Part shown: positions 9,561-21,043 of the stretch, piece after piece
Numbering within the stretch: position 1 is the stretch's first letter
Layout of the letters: each line of letters begins with the position of its first letter
Assembly: GCA_963693085.1 (NCBI GenBank)
Contig: OY856409.1
Location: 521,241,803-521,305,802, forward strand
DNA from: Alisma plantago-aquatica
Taxonomy: Eukaryota; Streptophyta; Magnoliopsida; Alismatales; Alismataceae
DNA length: 64,000 nucleotides
Direction: 5' to 3'
Made by a program: the position numbers and the translations under genes
Notes under the pieces: model-generated
What the model saw: the letters and a program-made list of their open reading frames with translations, nothing else
The model's database searches: none
Told to the model about the DNA's origin: nothing

Positions 9561-12500
9561 GCCTCCTAGCTTGCATGGCCACATGCTACATGCAACTTCA
9601 TATTAAGCATTCAAAATGCTACTATCACTTACTATCTTTGTAGTATCACGGTGTATGGTGATCTTAAAACCATGATCTCCTGTATGTCATGATTCCTCAA
9701 GATCGATACCTCAGAAACTCTAAACCAATCTCATCACGATTTTATTACCTTCCTATCCAAAGAAGTGTATCTGCGGTTCTATCACCATCCTTTCACTACA
9801 TCAAGGACTAAACTGGCTAACCCAACAACCATTAACTTGTTCAACATATCTTATTACATCTGTGTGTTAGCCAAAACTCATCTTCTTTCCAAGCTGAGGG
9901 TTAGTCGAACAATCCTCAACCTCTTCTAGCCTCTAGTTAAACTAGGCAGTTATATCTCAATTAGAGTATTCATTACTACTTCACCTCCTTAGGTGTCAGG
10001 TAATGTTTAAGACATACACCTCCACATATTCCACTTATCATCTCATCTCAAACTCTAAGTTTGTCTTCATCAAGAAACTCTGAGCTCATCCTCATGGTGA
10101 TTCAACTCAACTTTGCATAACTTGCAAATTCCACATAGCTCATGATAAAACATCTTCACAAGATGATTTCCTTAATACTCTTAGTGTTTGTAAACCATCC
10201 ATGTATCATTCACTCCACAAAGGTATGTTATCATTTCTATCCTTATACCTTGTAGCAACGTTCCATCTTCCATCATCTTTTAACCTTAGTGTAAGGCATG
10301 CGTATTGTCCTATCTCTCACTCCCATAACAAAAGGAAATAAGCATTTGGCTGCATTCAAAATACAAAGTTCTTCCTATTCCAAGAGTAGAGATGGTACAA
10401 CCCACCTTGCCAGTACACTTTCAAATCTAAGTTGAAACGTGCCACCTATGTCACAAACATCATGATATCAAAATTACTTTCATGGAAAACTGGTCTCAAC
10501 CCTACTTGGTCTAAACACAATCCTTGGTCGTCTCCTCTAGGTCTATAGGGTGCCGACACTTTTGGGGTCATCCCTTTTCCCTTATGCATCCAGAGAGTGC
10601 CCTACTCATCTGCCCTTTGGGTCCCATGAGTTCTTGAAGGTGATCAATCCCCTAACCCATGGCCCTCAGACAACGATAGTTGTTACCTCCCGACCCTATG
10701 GTCATGTGCAACTAGGGAATTGGGCAACTCCTTCTTCCATCGGTCTTACCCCTACCTGACCCTAGGATAGACTTAGGATTCATTATAGTACATGTCCAAC
10801 ATAGAACCTTACCCAATCCTTCATCATCTATCTCTGCATTCATGACTGACTTTCATCCATTCAAAGGGGTCATGGCGACCTACCTACCTTGGTCAGGCCC
10901 CATACCGGTTACCTCCATGGTAACACATCCATATGCACTTAGAGATGGTTAACTATAGGTCTACAGGTTCAATATCATACCATGTACTTTTCACTTAGCT
11001 TCTCAAGATCCTATGAAACTTCTTTAGGTTACCTCAAACCAGCAAAACTGGTATACACCCTACTAAAGGCCCCCTCTCCTAGGATGGGAGGACACTACAA
11101 CTCTTAACAACAAGGTCACAACCATTCTTAGGGTTTACATTCACATGAACATGCCTAACCCAGCAGCTACTAAGGCACAAGCAGGTCACCTATTAAACCA
11201 TGCTAGGTCATACTTGTTCTCTTTCCTCAATATTAGATCAACTTAGGCGTGAAGGGTTCATCAAACATACCCTTAACTTAAGGGGTTTCCTTTACCTCCA
11301 CACATGAGGAGTACCATGCTCGAAACTATAGAGACTCAATTCTCATCATGAGCATTAGGTACACTACTTCCCCTCTTGGGCCAGGAACCCTAGGTTCATT
11401 TTTGGATATCCAACTACATGCTCAACCTCTTAACCATGAATCAAGCATGTCCGAGGTATGCCAGGTACTCCCATGATCCTTTTATATGAGCAACACATCA
11501 GAGTGGAGTCCTCCTCAAGGACAACCAACTAGGTATAAAGCCTCACAACTGGTTACTTAAACCTCCTCAGGGTCTAAAGCACTCTTTATCTCGTCCAGCA
11601 AGTAACCACTTATACCATGGGTACTAGAAGCATCATCCTCTCTCTAGGGTTTGGTTCCTCTAAATGCAACCAATATATCATCAGCCTCCAGGAATCAAGC
11701 ATAAGGCAACCACTATCATCCATGTAGGCCACATCATCCTCAACTCCCCACTGTTCCTCACATCTCAGGGTTTTAGGTTTCCAACCTTCTTGCTTGAGTC
11801 CTGCTTTCCTCTCTAGAATTAACTCTACATCCAACCTTACTACCAGATGTCCTTTCTCCATGAAGGATCAAGCTTTACTAGCATACCTTCACATGGGTGA
11901 AGCATATGCTCGAACTTAGGTTTGCTCAAAATTATTCATAGCCCTTTATGCTTATTCCATGATCCCTTAACCATGGTTTCATCAAGCTATACCCTACTTG
12001 CCTATGCCCATAGGGTAACTATAGGTTCTCTTCTAACCTCATCCATGAAGGATCTATCCTTCTCTCTAGCATGTACGGCCCTCTCCCGGGTTGGTCGCCA
12101 AAGGTACTAGGTCATCTACCCTTTTACGACATCCCAAAGGCATGTCCAACCAAACACTCGGTCAACCATGACATCTAGCTCATCATGTCATCTCTCTCTC
12201 TAACCTTCCCTTAGGGTTAGGGTTAACATCATCCTCAAAGGATGTGCTAGGTATCCACTTTTAATGGAAGTCTCTACCTCCCAGACTAACTCTCTCTACT
12301 CATCCTCCTTCCAAGGAGGTCTATCCTCATGTCTCTCCTGAGGGCAATGAAAACTCATGTCATACGACCTAAGCATGTATCTATTCTTTAGTTTACGCTT
12401 AGTCTATTAAGCTTATGTCCATGACATCTTATTTACATGCTTTTCATTAATTTGGTGGAGGATTCCTTAGTCCTTATTAACCTTACCCATACCTCAAGAG

Positions 12501-12808
12501 GGTGAGGAGAAGAGAGAAAACCCTAATCCTTAAGGTCCTTAATAGAATTTGAGTTGAGAAGGGATGAATGAGATGAGAGAGTCCTAAAGGTGTCTTATTT
12601 CGAGTCATATCCTAAGACATCGGCCAGGCAGTCACACAATCTGAGAGTCCTCGTATTCCGACTAGCGGTGCGGAGGAAAATATTGCCAGCCCCCGGAAGT
12701 GATCCTTTTCTAGACACCTCAATCTTTTGGACACTCCTCTAATAACTCCCTTGGTTCTATGGAATTTGTAAAATTCAATAATTATTAAAGATTAATTGAG
12801 GAACCTAT
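9561..12808 (-). other. Degenerate interior of the chromovirus (gag to RNase H expected)
   Basis: In an intact element this stretch would carry gag, protease, RT and RNase H. I cannot recognise any of them reliably. No frame exceeds ~85 codons, the longest being 11610-11861 on the minus strand, which matches no family I know. Base composition is more even (many CC/GG dinucleotides) than in the flanking DNA. The interior is about a kilobase shorter than expected, so deletions are likely in addition to point decay. Confidence 0.5.
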
Positions 12809-12820
12809 GCTCTGATACCA
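12809..12820 (-). other. Primer binding site (initiator-Met tRNA)
   Basis: GCTCTGATACCA on the plus strand is the exact complement of TGGTATCAGAGC. It lies two bases from the 5' LTR end (12823). Confidence 0.95.
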
Positions 12821-12822
12821 AT

Positions 12823-15800
12823 TGTAATGACCCCACCTCCCGGTAACCCCCAATTAAGGGAGACCCGAAGGTCAGAGCCGTATTTCAACTAACAGGATCA
12901 AAGGTTCGACAATTAATCAATAACAATTAATAAACTTTACCAACTAAACTGAAAACTGGTATAAAATAAAAAATTTCTTACCTTGGGAAAAACTGGGATT
13001 TCTAAACTTCTATCCATGAAGATGCTAAACTAACTAATCCTCCTGTGCACGTTATTTCTCATTTAATTCTACATCTGCCACTTTACTGTTTGTTCTTTTC
13101 ATTTGTACCTAAAACGTCGACAAGCAAAACATCGATCAGCAAGAAGTTGGTATGTGGGGGAAACAATAATCATGCAACTATAGTAACAAAGTAATCAGCC
13201 AATTATCATTTAACAACCAAGATTACGTTTTAAACCATACTACTCAATCCTTTCCTATCCCCTATCTTTGTGTTGTCCCTGCAGCGGACTGAGATACTGC
13301 CTCTCTCTAGGTAGATCCTTATTAAACCCCACATGATCCTACCTAACAGGTAGATCAATATCTAGGGTTGAGTCGCATGGCACTACCCATAGGTAGTCCA
13401 ATCTCTAACTCAATGTGACTTGATGGACCTACCCCATTGGTAGCCATTTACTAAGTCATCCAATGACCTGATGGGCCTACCCCATTGGTAGCCATTTACT
13501 AGGTCAACCCATTAAGCTACAGAGGGGACTAGGATCTGAGCTAGTAGGCATATTTCTTATGTGATAGTCATATTCACATTATACTTTGCATGAATTAAAT
13601 ATATCCAACAGTTTAATTCAACCCATGATGGAAACATCGATAAAATCCCGGAAAACTAATTCGGGTAGTCAGAAGCGTAACCACATACCTGTACATGTAG
13701 ATTCAGGTGCAGGAATAATCCAAACAACAAAGAGCATGCAAGCATTCAATAATATCCTGAAACAATTATACAATTCCCTTTTATTACTCATGTCATCAAG
13801 ATCTATTAAATCTAGCTTGCTTCCTAGGGTTTCTAAATGCTTACTTATTCTCATATGGGGTAAAAACCCTAAATCATGCAATTTCTCATCTAGATTAGAT
13901 TTGAATCTAACATTATCATTCAACAGGTTATTATTACTCAAACTAACCCATTAGGCATCATAGATTCAATTATTAACCTCAATTAGGGTTTTCAACCTAA
14001 CTTTAATGCACTTTTCATCAACTTAATATCCTTTTGCAATTAGGAACGGAATTAGGATTTAATATTATTTTTAATGGATTCCTCTCGTTTTCTTGATAAA
14101 TTTTCATATATAGCATGTCTTTATTCGACCTACCAATAATTAACTACATAATTTGCAAGATAAAGATATTTGGGCCAATCAGAGATTGACATGTCAACAA
14201 GAATACCTTGATTTTATTTGTATCCGCGTTGGTCTGGTTTATGACAAAAATACATGAATTCCCTTCTTATGTGGACCGGGTATTCATGCGTTGGAGGGAT
14301 GGTTTAGTCATTTGGTTATGAATCTTCTTTAACCCAACGACACGGCTCTGTGCGCCGATCAAAGCCGCGCCAACAGTGGTGTCCGGTGCTCCTTCCACGC
14401 GACCAGTGGCTCATCCTTGCCGCGTCGAACTAGCAGCTTCAGCTGCTGGCCGCGATCCATCCTCTCCTCCCCCTCTCTTCGACTCTCACCAACCTGGCGT
14501 CGTGCTAGCAGACCCACCATCTTCGTCCTCCCGGCCTGCTACTGCCGCAGGCACGAGAGAAAGGCTCAACGCTACTACCTCCCCAACACCTCCGGTTCCA
14601 AACACCTGGACTCCCAGCGGCTTGCCTTCCACGTGCCCGTCTACCAACTGGCATTGCCTCCGTCGATGGGGGCACATCCCGGCCGCAAGGGCATGGAGTA
14701 AAAATACCGCCCTAACAGAAGCCTTGTGATGCATCCACCCTCCACTGTCACCTGGAAGACATAGAGGAGCTACCCTCAAGGGCGATGGTCCAGACCATCA
14801 CGGCGACCTGGTTCCACAAAGGTTGTGGCGTTCAGGCAAGGTTCCTTGGTGGATTTCTCTTACACGAGACCGGTGTCTAAGGGTGATGACGAAAAGCTCC
14901 TCATTTCCTCCCTTTGTAACCATGGAAGACGACGATACCTTGTACACTTCCTTCCCAGATCGGCTGGGCATTAGGCTACGGAGAGAGAAACCTAGTCTAC
15001 CAGCAAGGGACGTGGTTATATGGGGAAGGAGGGAATAGGTCTTCGTTGCCTATGTGCTTGTCCCATATATATATATGCCTACATCTTCTCACGTTCTCGC
15101 TTTTTATTTCTTTTCCCTCTCTCTTTCTTGGAGCAAAAGGTTGATATCAAACATGGTAAAACACTTTCACATTATGACATCCTATAAACGATCCATCACC
15201 ACTTTCTTGTAACCATTACAAGATGTCTGCTTTTCTTTGTTTTATTCCAACTCTTACTTTGCATTATTTGGATTTTCTCTTTCTTTTTATTCATTGGGAC
15301 TCCTTGGACCCCAAGAAATTCTATTATTCCAAAATCCCTTTTTTAAGGATACTTATTATCCTTCTAGATGCATCTACATGCATTATTCTTCATTATCTTG
15401 TTTATTTCTTATTAAAATATTTCCTTTTGAGGATTTCTCTTTATTTCTCTTTTATTTTCCTCATTGGTATTTCTTTTATCATTAGGAATCCTTGGGATAA
15501 GGTATTCCTCTCAGGATAACTCAATTGTACCTCTTTTTACTTATTTTCCACATTTTACCATTGTTTTCAATCTCTTTCTTAATAAAGAAATATTTAATTG
15601 ATATTTTCTTTTCTTATTGCACTCTTTATGCAACTTTAGACTCCTTGGAACCCAAGGAACCCAAGAGGCACGAAATTCCTCTTTGGATTTGCCTTCTAGA
15701 GGTTTCCATCTCATTCTTTTCTTAAAAACTCATTTATTCATTAATTAATTGAATTTCCTTGTTATTGGGCCCAATAGCCAATAAAGCCCACAAATCAAAC

Positions 15801-15922
15801 AACAAGGCTATTTCCAACGAAACTCATTTATTCAACACAAATTATATCATCATTTGTTCCAATATTTTTAAAATGAGAAATTACATTTCTCTCCTTATGA
15901 ACCCAAAATTGGGATTGTAACA
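12823..15922 (-). repeat. 5' LTR of the chromovirus (3,100 bp)
   Basis: It pairs with 5394-8489 and carries the same hairpin cluster and GC-rich block. It is followed on the right by the second ATTGA copy and by resumed Athila gag codons. Confidence 0.9.
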
Positions 15923-15927
15923 ATTGA

Positions 15928-16778
15928 GTAATTCATCTACACCACCTCCAGGATTTGAGAAGAAAGGAGGACCAACTCAATACACTAGAACCACTAGTTA
16001 TCAGACGAATAAAAATAGCTACCAGAGTCAAAATAAAAATGTGAGTCGACATGGTCAAGGACAAGGCCAAGGATCGAGCCAAGCCAAGGATAGCAACCAA
16101 ACTAACATGATTGCTCATTTGTTCAACTTTGCTAAAAGGAAAGCTTCAGTAAATGACCAGCTTGCTCAAATTGCTATCACCAATTCAGGAGTGTTAACTA
16201 CAATGCAAACTCAGATGGTAGACATACAAACCCATCAAAGGCAGATTGATCAACATCTTGCACAACTAGCAGAGCTTATGAAAAATCCTTCAGAGAAGAT
16301 CCCATCAAATATGGAGACCGAGAAGATGGTCACTCTCTGATTAGGAAGGATGTTGGAAGACCTTCACACTAACAACACTACAGAGGAAGGAAGCTGTGGT
16401 GAGCAACAATATGAAAAGGTGATGGCAACGGAAGAGTCCAATGGTCAAGGATCAGTTCTAGACAGCCTGGAAGAAGGAAATGGTGAAAAGAAGAAGGATG
16501 AATAGGTCAGGAACTCCAATCCTATCAGAGAAGTTCTTTCAAAGATAAATCCTTATGCACAAAGAGTTTCCTTTCCCTATAAACTGATCGAAGCACATTT
16601 GAAGAAGAGGTACAAGAAGTTTATGAAAGTATTAAAGAAGTTGGCAATAAAAAAAAAAGTAGTAAAGAAGCTACACTTGGATGTCCCATTTCTTGATGCA
16701 ATTGAAGAGATGCCGACATATGCAAAATTCTTTAAGGATCTAATCACAAAGAGAAGGAGGTGAGACCATGTTGAGACC
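15928..16778 (+). pseudogene. Athila-type gag C-terminus and gag-protease linker
   Basis: The frame opens with SNSSTPPPGFEKK, then a Gln/Ser/Asn-rich basic segment, then a coiled-coil-like region rich in Gln (IQTHQRQIDQHLAQLAEL). A stop follows at 16338-16340. Beyond it, the other readings give an acidic linker and a basic helix, then VPFLDAIEEMPTYAKFFKDL (about 16685-16745), the conserved segment just before protease in Athila/Tat polyproteins. It ends with TGA at 16761-16763. Gag zinc-knuckle cysteines were not found. Length and order fit an Athila gag. Confidence 0.75.
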
Positions 16779-17240
16779 ATGCAATTGGCAAAGATGTCAA
16801 GTGCCTTTGTTCAAGCTGAGTTACCAACCGAAAAGAGGGATCCAGGGGCATTCAACATACCCTTTTGTGTTAGAGAAAATGTGGAAAGGAAGGGATTAGC
16901 CGATTTGGGAGAAAGCATTAGTCTTATGCCCTTGACTCTAGCACAAAGGCTCGGGTTAACAGGTATGGTAAAAATGGGATTGAGAATCGAATTAGCTGAT
17001 CACACCTTTACAAGACCCATGGGAATAGTAGAGGGTATTCTGGTACGGGTCGGGTGATTCTTCATACAAATAAACATATTAGTGATAGACACAGTCGAGG
17101 ACTCTAAGTGTCCAATGTTATTGGGGAGACCTTTCCTCACAACTGGAAGAGCTCTAATAGATGTAGAAGAAGGAATCATTACCTTGCGCATAGGGGTTGA
17201 TCACAATGACTTTCGAGTATAAGATGCTACGAGAGGATCA
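16779..17240 (+). pseudogene. Retropepsin-like aspartic protease (Athila type), frameshifted
   Basis: The protease would cleave the Gag-Pol polyprotein. ADLGESISLMPLTLAQRLGL (about 16898-16957) is the active-site region. The catalytic Asp is present, followed by L-G-E-S where A-S is usual after D-L-G. A frameshift or stop occurs at 17055-17057. Coding resumes in another frame with PMLLGRPFLTTGRALIDV (about 17110-17165), the second conserved protease block with the LLGRPFL motif, and continues to ITLRIGVDHNDF. Confidence 0.8.
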
Positions 17241-17531
17241 TCTCTCTTTGAGTCAGACTACTTTATGGATAGCAAAAAACAATACTATGAAGAGGTACAA
17301 GAGGACAAGGCGATTGTTGACCCCCTTATACGAGCCTTGAATAATAAAAAACCTATAGTGGATAACCCAAATGTCGTAGAGATCTTAGATTACCTGAATC
17401 ATCTTGAAGAAGAATTCAGTGATGATGAAGACACAGTCGAGACTGCAAAGTATGCCTCACTTAAGCAAATGCCTAAAGAAAATAGGGCACTAAAACTAAC
17501 GCTAGAATTGAAACCACTTCTATGGGGATGA
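17241..17531 (+). pseudogene. Protease-RT linker of Athila pol
   Basis: The open frame at 17265-17531 is acidic and charged (HLEEEFSDDEDTVE) and ends with TGA just before the RT start. Such linkers are poorly conserved and I assign it by position. Confidence 0.6.
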
Positions 17532-17830
17532 AATATGAATTCCTAGACAAAGAAGATAGGAATCCTGTGATCATTAATGCCAACTTGACAGATGATCAGC
17601 TAGAAAGGTTGTTAAAGGAGCCCAGATTGCATAGAAAGGCTATTATGTATTTGGTAGTAGACATCAAAAGCCTCAACCCTGCCTTGTGAATGCACAGAAT
17701 TCATCTCAAAGAAACAACTAAACCATTAGCTCAACCACAGAGGAAGTTGTAAAAAAGGAAGTTATTAAGTTGTGAGATGTCGGGATCATTTACCCGAGTT
17801 TCTTAGGGAATGTGGGATATTATAGACGGT
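17525..17830 (+). pseudogene. Reverse transcriptase remnant with catalytic core deleted
   Basis: The N-terminal RT approach region is present: YEFLDKEDRNPVIINANL, then a segment ending HRIHLKETTKP and QPQRKL (to about 17750), and then VGIIYP. The next codons are already FLGNVGYYRRFIKDF, which belongs to the thumb and connection after the palm. The whole fingers/palm region that would hold the Y-x-D-D box, some 200 or more residues, is absent. The join (about 17790-17800) keeps the reading frame. Stops also occur upstream (e.g. near 17688 and 17749). This copy could not reverse transcribe. Confidence 0.8.
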
Positions 17831-18345
17831 TTATAAAAGACTTCTTGAAGATCGCTAAACCCCTTTCAAATCTCCTAATTAAAGGTGATGAATTCACTAG
17901 CAAATGCTTAGACACCTTCCAGACCCTTAAAAGGGTGTTATCAACAAAATTGATTCTACAAGTACCAGATTGGGAGCTACCTTTTGAAATTATGTACGAT
18001 GCCAGTTATTTCTCCATTGGGGTAGTCCTTGGACAGAAGAAGGATAAGAGACACCATGTGATTTTCTATGTGAGACGAACATTGGACGAGGCCCAAGTGA
18101 ATTACACCACCACTGAAAAAGAAATATTAGCTATCATATTTGCCTTTGATAAGTTCAGATCATATTTGGTAGGATCAAAAGTAAAAGTGTACACTGATCA
18201 TGGAGCTATAAAATATCTCATACAGAAGGACACAAAGCCGAGACTTTTATGATGGGCCTTATTATCGTAAGAGTTCAACCATGATATTATTGATAAAAAG
18301 GGAAAAGAAAATGTGGTTGCAGACCACCTTTCAAGGATATTTTTT
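17812..18345 (+). pseudogene. Athila RNase H domain and connection
   Basis: After YYRRFIKDFLKIAKPL (thumb/connection) come the RNase H blocks: LPFEIMYDASYFSIGVVLGQ (first catalytic Asp in D-A-S), HVIFYVRRTLDEAQVNYTTT with EKE following (catalytic Glu), and VYTDHGAIKYLI (third Asp). This is the RT_RNaseH type found in Ty3/gypsy. One TGA at 18250-18252 interrupts the frame before EFNHDIIDKKGKENVVADHL, which carries the fourth Asp. It is otherwise the best-preserved pol domain of the element. Confidence 0.88.
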
Positions 18346-19763
18346 GATGAAAAAAACAAATTGCTAGTAAACGACAACTATGACGATGAATCTCTTTTGA
18401 TGGCCCAGTCGGAAGAGCGGAGCATACCTTGATTTGCTGACATTTGCAATTATCTAGCCTACGGCCAACTTCCACCAAAGATCACTTATAAATAGAAGAA
18501 GAAAGTATTCTTCGAGATAAAAAACTACTATTGGGATGATCCAATGTTGTTTAAAAGATGCTCTGACAACTTATATCATCTATGCATACCGAAAGAAGAA
18601 GAGCCCCTAATCCTCAAAGAATGCGACTCCTCACCTTATGGGGGCCACCAACAAATGGAAAGACTGTTGTAAAAGTCCTACAATTAGGATTTTATTGACC
18701 GATTCTTTTTAAATATGTTGTGTCATTTGTCAAAGACCTGCAAGGAGTGTCATCTTACAGGAAACATCAGTCGAAGGAATAAGATACCAATGGCCGATTG
18801 GGTGGAAGTTGACATTTCAATATATGGGGGATTAATTATATGGGACATTTTTCATCATCAAAGGGGAACCAATATATACTTTTTGTTTTCGACTACATCT
18901 CCTAATGGGTAGAGGTTGTTGCCACACAAACCTGTGACTCCAAGGCAGTAATCAAATTGTTTGAGAAAACTATCTTTCCACGATTCAGAGTACCACACAC
19001 TATTATAAGCAACGAAGAATCACACTTTGGGGAAAAGTAGTTTGAAGCTCTATTGAGGAAGTATGGGGTGAAAAACAAGGTTGAAATGCCATATCATCCC
19101 CAAACGTCAGGGCAGACCGAGGTATCTAACAGTCAGATCAAGCAAATCCTAGAAAAGACAGAGAGTCGTATGAGGAAAGATTGGTCTATCAAACTCGAAA
19201 ATGTGCTATGGGCTTATTGCACAACGTATAAGACATCTATAGGCACGACACCCTACCGGTTGATTTATGGAAAGTCCTGTCATATTCCTGTCAAATTAGA
19301 GCACAAAGACCTATGGGCTATCAAATTTTTGAACATGGATCTTGATAAGGTAGGGTAGAAAAGATTTCTCTAACTCTAGGAACTTGAAGAGGTGAGATTG
19401 CACACTTATGAGAATGTGAGGATCTATAAGCAAAGGACTAAGATATGACATGACTCCCACCTGAAGAGAAAGGACGTCCATGAAGGAAACGAAGTTCTTT
19501 TCTTCAACTCAAGTATGAGGTTGTTCCCCGGAAAGCTAAGAACAAGATGGTCCGGCCCCTTTTCAGTCGTAAAAATATACCCGTCAGGGATGATGGAAAT
19601 GACTGGAGACAAGATTGGCACTTTCAAGGTGAATGGGCAAAGAGCAAAAAGATATTATGAAGATGAAGCTTTTGTAACAAGGACCGAGTTGAGTTTGGGG
19701 AACCCTGGTCCTTTAGCAGATGGAATGAATGAGAAAGTATCGGCGTTAGCTAAAAGAAGATGA
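18346..19763 (+). pseudogene. Athila integrase, several frameshifts and stops
   Basis: The zinc-binding H2C2 region is visible as SSPYGGHQQMERLL (about 18630-18668) and CKECHLTGNISRRNKIPM (about 18737-18790). The core is mutated: the first Asp region is unclear, and NEESHF near 19015 marks the second block. [20 protein letters not shown] (about 19092-19150) is well kept, as are ALWAY-like and [20 protein letters not shown] (about 19245-19305). The C-terminal end is well conserved (LRTRWSGPFSVVKIYPSG, then FKVNGQRAKRYYED, about 19540-19665) and typical of Athila pol. It ends at TGA 19761-19763. Confidence 0.85.
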
Positions 19764-21043
19764 AGCAAGAATGAGAGAGAGTCAAGCTAAAAAACTTTAA
19801 ACTAGCACTTGTTGGGAGGAACCCAAGTTTTTGCTGCTTTCTTTTACAATTCATGTTTTTCTTTATCATTGTTTTAGTCTATGAGCTATGTACCTCTCCC
19901 CTTCTAAGTATTTTTGTTTTTCACATCTAGAAAAGTATAATTGCAGAATATAAATTACTTTCTTTTTACAAACATTTTAAGGCAAGGTTAGGCGTTTTAA
20001 TTGATTCTATTTAACTTAGTTTTTTTTGCACCAAGGTCGAGCTTTACACGCCTTGGGACCGCGGCCGCAGCAAGTTCAAAAGCCAAATTAACCTCGGTTG
20101 AGGTGGTCTACCCAACTGCAGTCGTGTCTATTCTTGAGTATATAAGTAAAGCCCTTTTGACTATAGGGTTTTTCTTTCTCTCCTTGCTCTTTGACTCCCG
20201 AACGATTAGAAGAAGATTAATTGAAGAACTGCAAGACATGAGTCATCAAAAAAACAATCAAACAATAAAGCATGTTCACTGCAAACCCACCTCCGCTGAC
20301 ATCGTACTCTTGCCGCAATAACACCACCTCTGTCGCTGCTCCCTTGCCACTGTTTTGAATCCCTAACCGCATTGAGGTACCATTTGAGAATTCCTTTTAA
20401 TCACCGTCACTTTGATTTTTTGCCTTTTTTGGTTTCATCACCTCTCTTGAGTATACAACCCTAGGTTTTTCTTTCTCTATGGCATGATAACTACCGAAAT
20501 ACCCTTGTTCATCTTCACCCCTTCGCCGGAGTTTCACCGATGCTTTCCCCTTGTTCACGGCCACCTTGGTCTTTTCAACCTATGATTGAAATTTATGTGG
20601 TGTTTTTTCTTTCACACTTTCAGCGGTATTGTCGTTGGTCGATCGGGGTTAGGACGGGAATACCCACCGTGACCCATCACAGTTGTGGTCGAGTAGGTAC
20701 CTCCCTGACCGCGTCCGTGACACAATATGTAGTAACAGCCGCGCTCATGGTCCTCGCGTGTATGAACCCCTCTTGATCAAGTCTAACATCTGTCATGATC
20801 ACAACATCCACCATGGTCGTGGTGTTTCTTTGTCGTGGTCGTTGTGATCCTTTCTCTTTGATAATTGTCTGTTGTGGTCACAACATCCTCCTTGACCGCG
20901 GTACTACTTTCAATATATGTCGTTGTCATGATATCTCATGCATCTCAAGAACAAACAATTAAAAATGAATTAGGTGCTAATGCCATAAATAAAATATAAA
21001 ATACAATCATGCTAACGACAATCTTAATGTTGAAACTTTCAAA
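19764..21043 (+). other. Athila spacer between pol and extra ORF
   Basis: No coding sequence is seen. Features: TATATAAG (20139-20146), which could be a promoter for the downstream ORFs; and a GC-rich stretch with repeated GACCGCG/CGTGGTC-like motifs (about 20640-20910), including two related ~35-bp copies 80 bp apart (about 20796 and 20876). The spacer is typical in position and length for Athila elements. Confidence 0.5.

Larger units (their letters stand above)
5394..15922 (-). mobile_element. Tekay/Del-type chromovirus (Ty3/gypsy), minus strand, with 3.1-kb LTRs
   Basis: Two near-identical long terminal repeats (5394-8489 and 12823-15922) bound a 4.3-kb interior. The element starts TGT and ends ACA and has perfect ATTGA duplications. 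Read on the minus strand, the order is LTR, initiator-Met primer site (12820-12809), degenerate interior, integrase remnant, polypurine tract (8503-8490) and LTR. The LTR beginning (TGTTACAA then CCC), primer site, pol end and polypurine tract are the Tekay/Del pattern. Over the first ~300 bp of the two LTRs I count roughly a dozen differences, mostly transitions plus short indels, so the insertion is moderately old. The interior is too short and too mutated to encode a full pol. Confidence 0.9.
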
